Assembly: GCA_902729315.2 (NCBI GenBank)
Contig: LR746270.1
Coordinates: 6,441,221 to 6,505,220 of the forward strand
From: Spirodela intermedia
Taxonomy: Eukaryota; Streptophyta; Magnoliopsida; Alismatales; Araceae
DNA length: 64,000 bases
Direction of reading: 5' to 3'
The notes under the pieces were generated by a model. The model did no database searches. It was not told the DNA's origin and worked only from the letters and a program-made list of their open reading frames with translations. Shown in pieces: positions 12,000 through 32,907 of this stretch (position 1 is the first letter of the stretch; the number at the start of each line of letters is the position of its first letter). A program made the position numbers and the translations under genes.

Positions 12000-13994
12000 G
12001 CTTGGCAACGGCGGCCATGGAGGGGAACCAAGTTCAGTAGTCCGTAGACTTTTGAGCCTTCGCGATACGGGTCAAGCGCATCTGGCTAAAATTTTAGACG
12101 AGACTCACAGTTATGCGCTAATCTATCTCCTTTTGCATGAAAGCTGTCTTTCAGTTATCATATAATTATTCTCAGTACATATGATTATTCTAGACGATGT
12201 AAATGCTCAGCTCCAAGAATGCTGGAGGCTCTCACATACTTTCTCCTATTTTAGACGAAGGTCTCGAATCTGGATGATGTAAATGCTCAGCTGCAGAAAA
12301 AAAAAAAGATTATTCTGCATCAAGGGTGATGTTAGAGAGTGAGGCAAAATAAATAACAGGTCCATCGCTCTGTGTTATCATTTACCAAACACTTTTTTCT
12401 GCCATGGATATGGGGGTTGTTAGAAAGTGATGCAAACTTAATATCAGGTCCCCAGTTCCATTCTCTCACTTGGCAAGTTTCTGATGAAAGTTAGTCATTG
12501 GTATAAATCACACGTAGCCTATGTCCTAAACCACTCTTATTGTCATACATGGTGCTGCTATTAATGGGGTCTACGTCAAGCTAGCTCGTCTGGAAGCTCC
12601 CCCCAGTTTCCTGCGAAGTCCCTTGGGTTATGGATCATACTATCCTCTCCGTGCCACTGCCGTCGATTTTCCATGAAAAAACAGCGTATCTTGCTACAGA
12701 GGCCTCTAGATTGAGCTTCTAAAGGTACTACCTCCTATGGTTATCTTGCTGCCTCCTATGGTTTACATTCCGTTAGAGATCACCCTTATTTCCAGCTAGG
12801 AGAGGAGAGGCTTGAAGGCGTTTGTTAACTGGTGAGTAGAACGAGCAGGAAGAAGCTTGATGATCTTATTGACGAACTTTGCGTGGATGAAGTGGCAACT
12901 GATCCCAATATGCTTTGTATGCTGATGAAATGTGGGATTATAAGTAATATGACGACCATCTTAACTATCACAGAATAAGAGTGTTGGGAGAGGATGATTG
13001 ATGTGAAAATCAGAAAGTAATTATTTGATCCAAATTATCTTGGCAGTTGTGGTAGCCAACATATGGTACTTAGCTACTGTAGAGGAGTGAGAAATGGTTG
13101 GTTGATTCTATGAAATCAAAGAATCACCCATGAAAGTGTAAAATCCGCATATGAAAAGCGACTAACAAGAGTCAGGACAAGTCGTCAAGTCCAGCATCTG
13201 AAAAAATCCGAATTTGTAGAGGATTTGAACTAGAAAAAAAGAATTCCTTGTCTAGGTGTAGCTTTCCAAAAGGTGTGCTATTTGGGAAGTTTGAAACGTG
13301 ATGCAGTCTTTGAGAATTGGGGGATTTGTCGACGTCAAAAATATAAAAGATTATTGATCCTTATGAGGGAAGACATGGATCCTAAAAAAATCATGGAAGA
13401 ATTGAAGTCAAACATGATGTGCTATTGTCAATGCACTCGCTAATAATAAATTAAATCTAAGTGGTGTAAGAAGTACGGATTGATGGATCACCTGAAAAGG
13501 ATTTTGCTAGAAAAAGCATTGGAGGACTCTATTATTTGAGATGTCATAGGGAATGTGTAAGAAAAAGGGATTAAATAGATGCCCATTCTATATAAGATGG
13601 ATATAATTATGGCATCAGTCTACGTAAATAAGCATAATCATGCGCAATGAAGTATTTGTCTCAAGGGAAACTCGTAATGTAATCAGTCCCTCAAGGAGAT
13701 AAAAAAGGAGGGTAACCATTCATAGATCTCGCACAGGTATAAGGAGCCTTTATATCAGGGAAAGAAAATAATTTAATGGAGGGTCACACTTAACTTCGAT
13801 GCCACATTACGATGGTGAAAAAAGATCTACTGTGGACTGAAGCATGATAGACCTGCACTCGTCATGAGTCAGAATCACCTATGCAACGGACGGCGAGAGA
13901 GAACAAGAGAAAGAAAATCATTGTTTTAATTTCAGATGAATATAGTATTTGTACAGGTGCTTACATGTGTGAGTACACACACGGAACTGGTACA
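11061..13994. other. Intergenic region with decayed, partly coding-like sequence
   Basis: No intact gene is seen. A GC-rich patch at about 11480-12050 has overlapping open frames (11603-11908 and 11745-12047) but no family match, and it ends in a (CT)n tract at about 11965-11997. It may be a gene fragment. At 12191-12296 a stretch of about 22 bp is present twice, and 12211-12237 nearly matches part of the SANT-gene 3'UTR. A degenerate repeat of about 90 bp begins near 12330 and 12420. The segment 12830-13500 reads open in short blocks but is broken by stops and I do not recognise it. Confidence 0.5.
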
Positions 13995-14490
13995 CAATGT
14001 AAATGATTCCTCCTCGAGATTGGAGATCATCATTTGCATTGTTTCAGAAGTTGGCGACGAACTATACGGCTTGCTGGTGGCGTCACCTGGGGACATCGAC
14101 AAGAGCAAGAAGATCTAACACACAACCACTCGTTGCACCCTCCCCCCGTGGTAGCTGAAGCCGCCAGAATGTGCACTTGGTGTTACGTCGGAGGACCCTT
14201 CTTGTGTATGTGAGTGTGACTTCTATGACATACGTTATGGTAGAGATCACCCTTATACTTGCCCATGATGTAAACGATTCCTCCTCCAGACTGGAGATCA
14301 GCACCTGCATTGCTTCGAAGACCGACGATGAACTTCTATGGCTCACTAGCGGCATCACTTTGGGACACCGACGAGGGCAATAACATCAAGGACTTAACCG
14401 CTCATTGCACCCTCCTACAGTAGCTAGAGCCATCAGAATGTGCTCTTAGTGTTACATTGGAGGAGTCTTCTTGTGCGTATGAGGGCAACT
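13995..14490. repeat. Tandem duplication, unit about 271 bp
   Basis: Sequence from about 14001 (AAATGATTCCTCCTC...) recurs at 14272 (AAACGATTCCTCCTC...). The two copies stay alignable for about 210 bp with scattered substitutions, ending near 14220 and 14490. A partial third copy of the TTCTTGTG edge is visible at the boundary. I do not recognise the unit; no intact coding frame is conserved between copies. Confidence 0.8.
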
Positions 14491-15282
14491 TCAGTCTATC
14501 AAGGGGTATCTATTGAGGGGCTTCCACAGGGCCTTTGAGATAGCCACACCCAGGGGGAATTCCACATTCTTTGTCCGGTGCCAGAACACGGCAAGGGGTG
14601 GCTGGTTAACTTTTTATGTTCATTTTCGGCCAGATGGCGATTCGCTGGGAAGATGCCGTCCTAACCTAGGCTGGTAATGATCCGAAGAAGACCACCCGGA
14701 TGCATGTGTTGTTGCTTGTAGCATTTACGGATTGGGGGCTGCTCAACCATAGATTGTAAAAGGCTCTTCTTATGTTAGAAGAGTTTTTGTCATGTTTTGT
14801 ATGTGTTTCATTTGCAACAATCATGTGGTGACGTATGAATTACAAGTCTATAGTATTATGGTGATTCAATACTCGAACTTTCGTCCAATAAAAAAATTAC
14901 ATTATTCTGGAAATTTTCGAGCTGTAAACTATACTTGTCTTTACTTTGGAATATAATTTATACTTTCTTTTGAGTCGACTTGACAAACTATCTGATAGAG
15001 AACTAATTGAAATTGAGTCCAGGCATAAAAATTAGAGGTTTCATTTTCATAGATATTTCACTTATATGTGATTATTCCAAGTACCAATCACAGCCAAGCC
15101 ACAACTAGGTGCTATTAGGACTTTATTGAAGGATAATATACAAGTAATTATTGTAAAGAAAATAAATGAATATATTTATTATGATGTGACTTTGCATTAA
15201 GTCCCCAGCTTGGGGATATATGCAGCCTCCTCACTTGGGGACTGAAAATACTCAAACGGCACTTTTAAGGATACACACCATG
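14491..15282. other. Intergenic, no recognised feature
   Basis: Mixed-composition sequence without a supported gene. A small imperfect palindrome (TCCCCAGCTTGGGGA) lies at about 15202-15216. Confidence 0.5.
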
Positions 15283-15531
15283 TGGACTAAGTGACACTTG
15301 AGTTTTTATCTCCATTCTCTCAAGCAATGAGAGTGTGTGAAAAGGTATAGCACACCCACTATCTCTATGGACTAAGTGACACTTGAATATTTATTTCTAG
15401 ATTCTCTCAGGTAATGAGAGTGCTTGAAAAGGCATAGCTTAGCCACTATCCCTGTTGACTAAGTGATATTTGAATATTTATTTCCAGATTCTCTAACGTA
15501 ATGAGAGTTTGTAAAAAGACAGCTCACCCAT
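15283..15531. repeat. Three-copy tandem repeat, unit 85-87 bp
   Basis: Copies begin at 15283, 15368 and 15455, each opening with T(G/T)GACTAAGTGA and containing an ATTCTCT...AATGAGAGT core that can pair as a short stem (TTCTCTCA / TGAGAG). The third copy is the most diverged and ends near 15531. There are no cas-like genes or spacer structure, and the setting is plant nuclear, so this is a minisatellite. Confidence 0.9.
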
Positions 15532-17559
15532 GATTGCAATCAATAGCAGCTGATAGATAGAGGGATAAGTATGATAAGTATGCAGCCACTTTAACCAATG
15601 CAATTAAAAAGATAAAATAACCCCAGCACACCCCTTCACCTCTCATTAATAAAGAAAAGCATTTTATTTTAAAAAACTAATTTCCCCTCCGAATGATTCA
15701 TTGTAAGGAGCCATTTTACCTCCAAAGGGACAATTAATCAGAATTATAAACAAGACTAGGAGATAGCAATAACATATTTAAAGGATATGTGATCATGTGA
15801 ATATTCAATTTCTTATCACTAGAAACTAATATTGAGTGTGTGAAAGGATAGTTGGGCAGATTTAGTCTTTTTAGTAGGCCAAATACTTATTTTAGATGCA
15901 TCCTAAAGGCATGCACTTTTGATGTGTTGATGGCAATCACATGTGTAGATTAAAGTTTTTGGATTTTTTCTTCTAATTTATGTTGTTGATAAATGTAAAT
16001 TTAGTAAAAGATGTGCGTAGTTTTTACAGAATTTACTTGATATGAGTATGTGACATCCTAAGGTTGACATTTATGTTCAATTTAGAAGAATTGTTTGAAT
16101 TTTTCATGTTTGTTGGTTTTCCTTTAGCTAAATGGCGTACTTGCATGAGACCATTTTACGACGCTTTCTTAGACAAATGATAAGGTCAGTTCATGAAAAT
16201 TTATATCTCATAACTGCCACAATCAATTTGGTCATGTAGTAAAATATTATTAAAAATCAAGTATATGATTTCATAAATTGACTAGAGATTCAAAACCTTT
16301 AGTTATTACTCCAATATTAGGTTGAAAATTACATTTAATTTTTTTTGGGTTAATAGGGAAGCCCATTCCATATACGTTATTAGGAAGTCAAATGATGTCA
16401 AATATGTCAGTCCATACTTGATTTGGGATCTGATTATATAAAAGATCTTGTGGCCATGAAAAAATTGACAATAAGTTTGCTCATGAGCATGCATCGATAT
16501 TGATGACATGCATGGGGTGGTCTTTACATTGCTCATTTTGCATATGATTCTTATAATGTTGTAAAGTATATAGAGTATCCGTTTATTATTTGACTCATTC
16601 TCAATAAGCAATTTGAGAGCTTATGTCATTGTCTTCAAAAGTAAATCTCATACTAAGTTTATGACAAGTAAATATGGAAAGTTCGGTGAGATTGAGATTT
16701 AGTGCTAATGTGCAAGGTTTGGTAAGCTTGGCCATCACAAAACGATATGAGTGTGTGATAATTATCATAGCTTGGCTTAAATTAAAATTTTTAAATAATT
16801 TTGATTTTTTTTAATTTATGCTATTTTTATCTTCCTCTTACAATTTCTAATTTATGTTGAAAAACAAATTGATGCGTATTCTCTCACATGTAATTCACTT
16901 ATTAGAAAATATATACAAATTCCATTATGACAATATTAAAGGTATTATTCTAATATTTTATCATTACTTTACATTTTTACAATCTATAAATGGGTGTGCC
17001 ATAGTTTTTTCATGCTAGTCAATATCATATGACATCAACTATATTGACAATGTACAGCGCATTGTGCTAGACAATCAATGAAAAAAATCAATATAATTAG
17101 AATTTATGTACAAAGATGTGGGCTACACAATTAAATAGATTTTAGAACACATCTTCCAGAATTTCAGAGTCGGTTCTGTAATCTTTTTTTATTTTAAAAT
17201 TTTAAAAGAGCACATTTTCTTTAAGTATACACCTTTTTAGTATACTATATTCTTTTAGGGTTTAATATCATCTGATAAGAGTATAGTTAAATAGTGAATA
17301 TTTGTAAAAATAACTGTGCTATGCCTCCTTGCCCCATAAGAACGATATTACTAGCTTATTTAAAAAATATCAAAATCCTAATAATCCGAATAATAATATT
17401 AATTTTAACGGTAAGACTATGTGTAAAACTTACAATATATACAGTTTACATGGACGACGTGGCCTCCCCATTTAAAATATATTTATAATAATATAATAAA
17501 ATTTGAGGGGTTATATTCATAAAATTCTTGTTTATGGTTGAATTGAGGGGTTACCTTTC
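15532..17559. other. AT-rich intergenic stretch
   Basis: Strongly AT-rich, with no supported coding region, RNA gene or bounded element. Short open frames at 16306-16611 (-) and 17294-17488 (+) are isoleucine/lysine-rich translations of AT-rich DNA. Confidence 0.6.
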
Positions 17560-18291
17560 CTCTCCCCCGAACTTTCCTCGTCAAATTGAGGGCCTGTATG
17601 CATCATCTTCTTGCCCATCTCCCCAACCCCCGTCCCCTTCCCCGCTCCCTTCACTGCCTCGGGCCTAGGGTGCGGGATTTGATCAGGTAGGGTTCTGTGA
17701 GCTCGTCCAGAAATGGCCTTTTTTTTTCCTTCCCAGATGTAGCGCGTAGTTCGGCATCTCGTTGAGCGCGGATTTGTGCCGCGGCGGATTTTTTCGCTGC
17801 CTTGAGTCGTTCCGCGAATTGTGCGGAGGTGGCGTCGAGCTGCGGGAGCTTTTGGAGTTTCTTTTTATGGCATCGAGCCGAATCCGATCCCCTTCCGTGT
17901 TACCTTGCCCACCTCCACGAAATTAGCAAGCTGTAATTTCTGACCGTCAATCGGTGTAGGATCCACACAAGAACATTTTGATTGGCTTTTCAATTTGTTC
18001 GCAGTCTCATCTTTCAGGCATACTTTAGCTCGGCTTCACGTTTTCCCCCATTCTTATTCATCGAGCGGCGTCCCGTTTGGATTCATGGGGGAGTTTGAAG
18101 GCCGACAAGGGTTTCTTTCCTTTTCTCTCTCTGTTTTAGTGATCTCGTTTCATGGCTTTAGTTAACTCGAGTTGTGGTTCTTGGACGTGCTTCATGGTTT
18201 CCGTATTGATGTTTTGTGATGCCATATATTTGGTGTAGTTTGCTCGGCCAGGACATCGATTTGGGCGTGTGAGCTCTGTGAGCTCGGTATC
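17560..18291 (+). promoter_or_regulatory. Probable 5' leader of CUL1 with an intron
   Basis: Composition shifts abruptly at about 17560 from AT-rich to C/T-rich, as in plant 5'UTRs. A good donor, CAG|GTAGGG, lies at 17684-17692. Possible acceptors before the start codon are the AGs at 18237-18238 and 18250-18251. No clear TATA box was identified. Confidence 0.45.
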
Positions 18292-26429
<8,138 letters not shown>

Positions 26430-26992
26430 TTGATCCTTGGCTCTTCTCTGCTCAGAGGCTGTGAGAAGCGGCGCCGGCTTGGAAGGCCCTTTCAGAATGG
26501 CCCCGGGCCTTCCGGGCAAAGCTCTATTATTGCTATTTACGGAAACATCGCGGTGCTTTTCTTGTACATCCACGAGCCACATCCCCTTTCCCATCCCCGT
26601 CTCTCTCTCTCTCTCTCTATCTCTATCTGTCTCTATCTCTTCTCACGGGTAAGATTATTATGGGCGCTGTGCTCCTGAGAGCTCTGCACATTTTTATCTT
26701 CTTCTGTACTCGAGTGTATGATGTCTCCTGTTGACCAGGGTCTGTCTTGACTTTGAATGGGCGGCCTGCTGGGGCAGATCCCAAGATTTTAGGGATTACC
26801 CGGTGATGGTCGACTTGGGGCTTGGACTTCTGCTCTTTCTGGTGTGGTTCTCTCTCTCTCTCTTTCTCTCTCTTTAGATGTATGTGTATACCATATACCA
26901 GTAGACTTGGCTTACTTAGGTTCGAAGCTCAAAACAGGGGAAGAGATGCGTGCGTTACATCATAACGAAGGGTGGGGCGTGGCTTTAGTGGT

Positions 26993-27034
<42 letters not shown>

Positions 27035-27907
27035 TTTTTGGTGGGCCATGATTCACGAGTCTTGAATGAGAAGGGGCCACCGAGTATTAATGGCCCGGCC
27101 CATCACTAGTCATCATCATGGGGGAGGCCCCTCCATCTACCATCTCACTCACTCACTCACTCGGGCCATTCGATGAAAGCTCCCGCCGTTGACGCCGACC
27201 CGCAGCAGTAGCCGTCCAAGACTACGCGGTCAGCGGGCCAGCCCCAGTCCTCAAATGAACTCAGCTCAAGCCCCAGAAATGGTCTCATTGCCTTCTTACA
27301 GTGGGCGATAGAGAGAGAGAACAAGTGGGGTTTGACCTGGACAGGGGCCCATTATTAGGGAAAGGGCTGGGCGTATTTCCCTTGCTGCTGTATCAATGAT
27401 TCTCAAAGGTACAAAGAAAAACTGTGGCTCTTCTCTTTTTGGTCATAAAGAAGGAGCATATTCAGATCTATTCTATGTTGATGCATGTTTGACTTTGGCA
27501 TATTTCTTTCCTCTTTATTAATCGTCTCACACCCAAGTCAACTACTCTCTCTCTCTCTCTCTACTCTTCCTCTCCCATTCTCAGATTGAATCTCTTTTTT
27601 AATTAGAAAAATAAAATGAAATAGATAAGAGCTTTAATGGGTAATTCGATAATTTAGTTCATGGGGTCAGATTGTACGTACTATGTCGGTGCGCCACCAC
27701 CAGGAGATGACCGGACCGAGGGTTCACGGCACCGACGCTGGAGATTCAATGCCGGCTAAACTGACGGTCCTGGTAACGTGGGCTAACGAAAGGTCAGCCG
27801 GGAGTAGACGGGGAATGGGAGGTTTCAGTAACTGTCGGTAAAAGAGGGGGGAAATGGATAATTTTCCAGGAAGAGGACACGCCTTCGCTCCGGTCTCTGT
27901 TGGCGGC
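26430..27907. other. CUL1-CCCH spacer rich in microsatellites
   Basis: No gene is seen. CT tracts lie at about 26217-26233, 26601-26617, 26849-26875 and 27545-27562, a GA tract at 26994-27027, and a CACT run near 27147-27162. The CUL1 3'UTR must lie in the first few hundred bases, but I saw no clear AATAAA. The last few hundred bases form the promoter of the CCCH gene. Confidence 0.6.
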
Positions 27908-27914
27908 TATAAAA
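27908..27914 (+). promoter_or_regulatory. TATA box of the CCCH gene
   Basis: TATAAAA in GC-rich surroundings, 335 bp upstream of the proposed start codon at 28243. It predicts transcription starting near 27940, just before the GA tract. Confidence 0.6.
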
Positions 27915-27971
27915 CGGAACGCACCAAAAGGGACCTCACCTCGTCTTTCAAAGCTTTTAAAGCTACTCTAA

Positions 27972-27979
27972 AAGAGAGA

Positions 27980-28024
<45 letters not shown>
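27972..28024. repeat. (GA)n tract in the predicted 5'UTR of the CCCH gene
   Basis: About 25 GA units, interrupted once by GGGA. It starts roughly 30 bp after the expected transcription start. GA-rich leaders of plant genes can bind BBR/BPC GAGA-binding factors; binding here is inference. Confidence 0.9.
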
Positions 28025-28031
<7 letters not shown>

Positions 28032-28242
28032 CGGTCAGCGCACACCTTCCACTGGGGGGATCAGCGGCAAGAGGGGAAGAGGCGGGTGCGGCCAGTTGAG
28101 GGTGGCGATTGCAGAGGTGACGGGTGGGGAGTGGGTGGGGGGGTAGAGGGGAGTGAGGACGTCCTCCTCTTGGGTGGACTGAATTGGTGAGGATCCCGCC
28201 TGCTAGAACTGTCTTTGAGAGCTCTAGCTCTCATCTCCGCCC

Positions 28243-31200
28243 ATGGAAGAAGGGGGATTCCACCCAAGTGCTGACACCGGCCTCGAAGGTACGCCCTGCA
28301 CTACTCCTTCTGATCACCGCCCCCCTCTTCCCTTTTTCACGCCCCCCGCTGTTTTTGTTTCTGTCTGCCCCTTCTTGTCTCTTTGTTCATCCGGAGTGCG
28401 CCGACGCCTTTATTTTTAAATTTCAACCTGTGATGTTCTCGTGGAGCACGCGGCCTCGCTTGCAAATTTTGGGGGAAGTAGTGCGGGACTAATTGTCACG
28501 GAGTTTCTGATGGAATTCTCGACATTGGAATATACTAGATTCCATGTGGCAATTGTCATTTGGTGGTGGCGGCAGCAACAAATCTGCGTATCCAGAGAGG
28601 CCTGGAGAGCCTGAATGCAACTACTATATGCGTACTGGGCGGTGCGACTTTGGCGATAAGTGTCGCTTCAATCATCCCCGCAACCGTGTGGTAAATGTTT
28701 TACCTTTTATGAAACCCTTTCACCCCTTTGATAATGTATGTAATTTTTCCTCCTATTAGTGGCTTTTATTCTTCCCATGATATCACTTTAAGAAGTTGTT
28801 GAATGATCCGAGTCATAGGGGCTCTCGCAAATCACAGAATGAAAACTCCCTGGATTTGCATTCATGTAGGTTTTGCATTCATGTAGGTTTTTCTGGTTTT
28901 TTAATCTAATGGCGTGTGGAATTATCTCAGATAAATGCAGCTGCAAGTCCAGGAGTGGAATATCCCGAAAGAGTGGGTCAGCCAGTATGCCAGGTATGGC
29001 TTCCAAACCCTTTTCTTTCACTGCGTTTGGATTTTGGGGTGGTGGACTGATGCGCAGTCTCTTATGACATAGGTTTGATCGCCCACTTTTAGTATTTATT
29101 TTGTTGCCAAAAAGGAAGGATACTAGTAATGTGAAAACCCTGAAAACTCTCTTTTCTATGCTCTCTTTTCTTATGTGCAGTATTTTTTGAAGACTGGGAG
29201 CTGCAAATTCGGAGCCACTTGCAAGTATCACCACCCAAGGCCGGAAGAAGCTGTTAGCCCGGTTCAGCTAAACATCTTTGGATATCCCATGCGCAAAGTT
29301 TGTAATCACTCCATTACTTTGCTTCTAATTCTTCATTTATTTATAACTATTCCGTCATTTCTTTGGGCGCTGCTTCTTGGTACCGTTTGTGACTGTTGAA
29401 CAAATGCAGGGGGAGAAAGAGTGCTCTTACTATATGAAAAATGGGAATTGCAAGTTTGGTGTAGCCTGTAAATTCCACCACCCGCAGCCTGCCTTCACAT
29501 CAGCGCATGAACCCGCGTATCCATTTTATCCATCATTGTTGTCACCTTATCAACTCTCAACAATGGCCAGCTGGCAAGGAGCAAGGACTCTCCCACTGAG
29601 TTCGGGGTCCTACGTACCAGGGCCTTATGGGCCTGTATTTATCCCTACAGAGACGATTCCAGTCCCCGGATGGGGTCCCTACGTGGTTGGCTTAGTTCTG
29701 TTGGATCCATTTCTTTCTCCTCATTAAATTACTGTGACAGGTTCTGAAGAGGTTAAGTTGACAATTTATTCCTTTTTTATTTTCTTATTTTTTATCTTGT
29801 AGCCTCCAGTTAACCCAGTTGTGCCTCCCAAGAGCCGACCCACTGATGAAGAAGGTTCGCTCTATGGATTATCCCACCAGCTATCTCCATCTGCTCCTGC
29901 ATACAGACGAACTTATCAACCAGCACCGCCCTTTTCTTCGCCTCCAAATAATGGCCAGCGAGAACAGTTATTACCAGAGAGACCTGATCAACCAGAATGT
30001 CAGTACTACAAGAAGACAGGGCAGTGTAAATTTGGATCCACTTGTAAATTTCATCATCCACCAGAGAAGATCATCCCGAAGGCCAGTTATTTCTTAAATC
30101 CAGTGGGCCTACCTCTTCGACCGGTATGTATGATCATGTACCCTTTCATTATTAATATTTCTAAGTCACTCAACCATATCTGTGAACTCGTATTTATTAA
30201 TGTGCGTCCACAAGATTGTGGACTTCGCTTCTATCATGTTATTTGCTCATATGGAATGGAGTCAAAAGTTTTTTTCTGTTCAGTTTCATTTGCAAATCGT
30301 CAAAAATCAAATTCTCAATATCAGTGAGAATTCCATGCTCCAAAACAATGTATCTTTGGCATATGAACGTGCTAAAAAATTACTTCATAGATCTTCATGG
30401 CAAGAAGCATCGTGTTTCACTCAAAACTTGAAAATCTTCGTTTTAGTTAGTTGGGAGGATCACCGTTAACATTCAACCATATATTAGCTAGGTGTGATTC
30501 TATAAATGTGAGGATCACTCCTATGCTTTTGTGACTGGTATCGTTTTCCATCCTTCCTGAATTGTGGATATCCTTTCCCATTGCTGCCCTACTTTGCTCT
30601 GAAAGAGATTCTTCTCTAAGATATAATGATCCAGCAATTGTCTCTGCTGTACTAATAAATTTTTTTCTTGCACAACAGATCCGTCATCTTTGTTCAACAT
30701 TCTGTCCTCTATCTTTCCCCTTTTGACATTTCTTGAATTTTTAATTGACCGAATCATTATGTATGGATAAAGGAATTTATAAAAAATAGGCCGGGTAGTA
30801 TCATTGTACTGACTTCGACTGACTTGGCTTTCGTATCATTATATATTCGTTCACTCAGTGATTCTGCTGGCCCTAATTTGCACTGGAGATCGAAATTTCC
30901 AATAGCCAATCTAACCACCACAAGTTGCGCTGAATTGCTTCTGGTCTGTGTCATAATTTAGTGTTCCATCTATTTGCCATATTTGTCACTTATCCAAACT
31001 TATGCAAAACTTTATTTTTCTCTTCCTGTTGGTTTTTGGTTCAGAACAGGGCATCTTATCTCTTGAATGGTATGATCTTTTTCCCGAAGGAGCTATATGA
31101 ACATTTGTTATTCACATTTCCGTGGATCATATTTTACAGTATTTGATGCTGTGTAGCTAAGGAAATATTGACTTTGATTTTTCTTTTTTGGACCTTGGTA

Positions 31201-32606
31201 CCTGTGTTTCTTTAAACCATTATTCCCTAGCCATCTTCATCGCAAGGTTGTCATTTTATTTCTACATGTCTTACCCTGGTTCTTCGCTTGGTTTTATGTG
31301 TTATTCCCTCCCAGTTGAGATAATCTTTTGAGCTGATTAATTTTAAATAAATGTGTATACACTAGAATCAAATGTACTAAAACAATCACCACAGAGATGC
31401 TGTGAAAAACGCAGAATAATTCAATGTGTACGTCTTTCAGTTTTTATTGCTGATTACATAGGAGAGCATATGCCTTTACTGCCAAGTCAATCATGGTTGG
31501 CCACAGAATAGTGTTTAAGATTTCATTCGACTTATCATCCATTCCACAGGAAAACAACGAGTTGCCCCTAATTCATTCGTGACAACTTCCACTGTGATCT
31601 ACCTGCATTTTCAATTCCTTCTCATGTGGAGGAAGTTAACTGCGTGCTTTAAATAAATCTCAAATATGTACCCTGCTTCAGAATTTTCCCTAACCTTATT
31701 CCTACATCTTACATATTAAAATTAATATAATGTTGGCTTGCATCCTTGACCTTTTCTTCTTAAGGAGGATCCCATTTCTGCAGCCTTATGCCCTGTTCAA
31801 GTACTCCTCTATCATGGTGTTTGATACTTATTTGAAGGAAATTGTCAATAAAGGTTTAGAGCCATTCTGTGTTAAAATTTTATTGGAAAATTTATAATTT
31901 CCCCAACTTTTTCTCTACTTCTTATGTATGATATGGGTGATATATTTCCAGGATTGTATTTCATATTCGAATGAACCTTGTAATCGTAAGAAAGTGGGCT
32001 TTTTAGCTATGGGCCTAGCAAAAGAAAAAACAAGATAGGTTCCTGGAGGATTCCCCTCTTCAAAATCGTCAAATTACATCTAGGCGGAAACTATGAAAAT
32101 GATTCACTTTGAAGCCCCCATTTCTAGGAGGAAACTCTTCAAATATATATAAGTGAACTGTTGTACTCAATATAAAAATTTTGTGATTTTTTTTTGATAT
32201 ATTCTTGTTTATGTTCTGTGGGCTCGAAATTTATGCTCCAATCAGCATTTTGTTAATTATTTTTTCTGACTATTTTTTGAATGAAATTCTCAAACAGGGG
32301 GCTCCGTACTGCATTTTCTTCGCTCAACATGGGGTATGCAAGTTCGGTCCTTCTTGCAAGTTTGATCATCCGATGGGAACCCTAAGTTACAGCCCATCAA
32401 CATCTTCTCTCGTCGACATGTCTGTGAATCCATCCTTATTTTCTACTGGTCTAAGGCACGGGGTTTCACCCAATACCGCATTTAGTATTTCCACGCTTTC
32501 TCATTCCTCCATGCAAGCTCCTCTTCCTCAGATTTCTACTCCAAGTAGCAACAGCTGCAATGGCCCTGCTGGTGAGGGCACCACATCTGGTATAGAAACG
32601 CAGTGA
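28243..32606 (+). CDS. Five-finger CCCH zinc-finger protein, plant ZFN type
   Basis: Seven exons, 28243-28288, 28539-28690, 28931-28993, 29181-29297, 29410-29685, 29803-30123 and 32298-32606, give 427 aa. Five fingers fit CX8CX5CX3H, with first cysteines at residues 42, 86, 131, 284 and 330. The second is split by an intron after its first cysteine. [16 protein letters not shown] and PERPDQP precede fingers 1, 2 and 4, and GYPMR and GLPLRP follow fingers 2 and 4, as in Arabidopsis ZFN1-3. The long linker between fingers 3 and 4 is proline/serine-rich. Family members bind nucleic acid, mainly RNA, in nucleus or cytoplasm; the target here is unknown. The first exon was chosen because its phase restores the family's MWQL segment; an ATG inside exon 2 (28544) would be the alternative start. 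Intron 6 is 2174 bp. Confidence 0.92.
30124..32297 (+). other. Long intron 6 of the CCCH gene (2174 bp)
   Basis: AT-rich and non-coding; the short open frames have no family resemblance. No terminal repeats or target duplications were seen. Confidence 0.7.
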
Positions 32607-32907
32607 CCATTCTTCTTCATCTCTCTCCACATCTAGTTCCACAGACACAGGTCCGCACTCTTTAGGGCGTCACTTTTACCCATGCTCCTCGAGCCATAAA
32701 CCCTAATTTCAATAGCTCATGTTCTCATTCCTTCTCCACTGGGTGCATGTTTTTTTCAGGTATCCTTCGTTCTCTGGGATCAAGGGTTTTATTCTTATAA
32801 TCATCACACCCTCCACTCTGCCCAAATTAGTTTGTCACTCTTCTCATGTCCATATGATATTTATAGCCCAACCCCCCCCCCCCCCTCTCTTCTTAAATAA
32901 GTTATTG

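Noticed and set aside
15283-15531. CRISPR-like array
   Set aside because: There is no constant repeat/variable spacer structure, and the region is plant nuclear DNA; it is a three-copy tandem repeat.
26844-27065. Open frames reading as serine/leucine or arginine/glutamate runs, here and at other CT/GA tracts
   Set aside because: They are translations of dinucleotide microsatellites.
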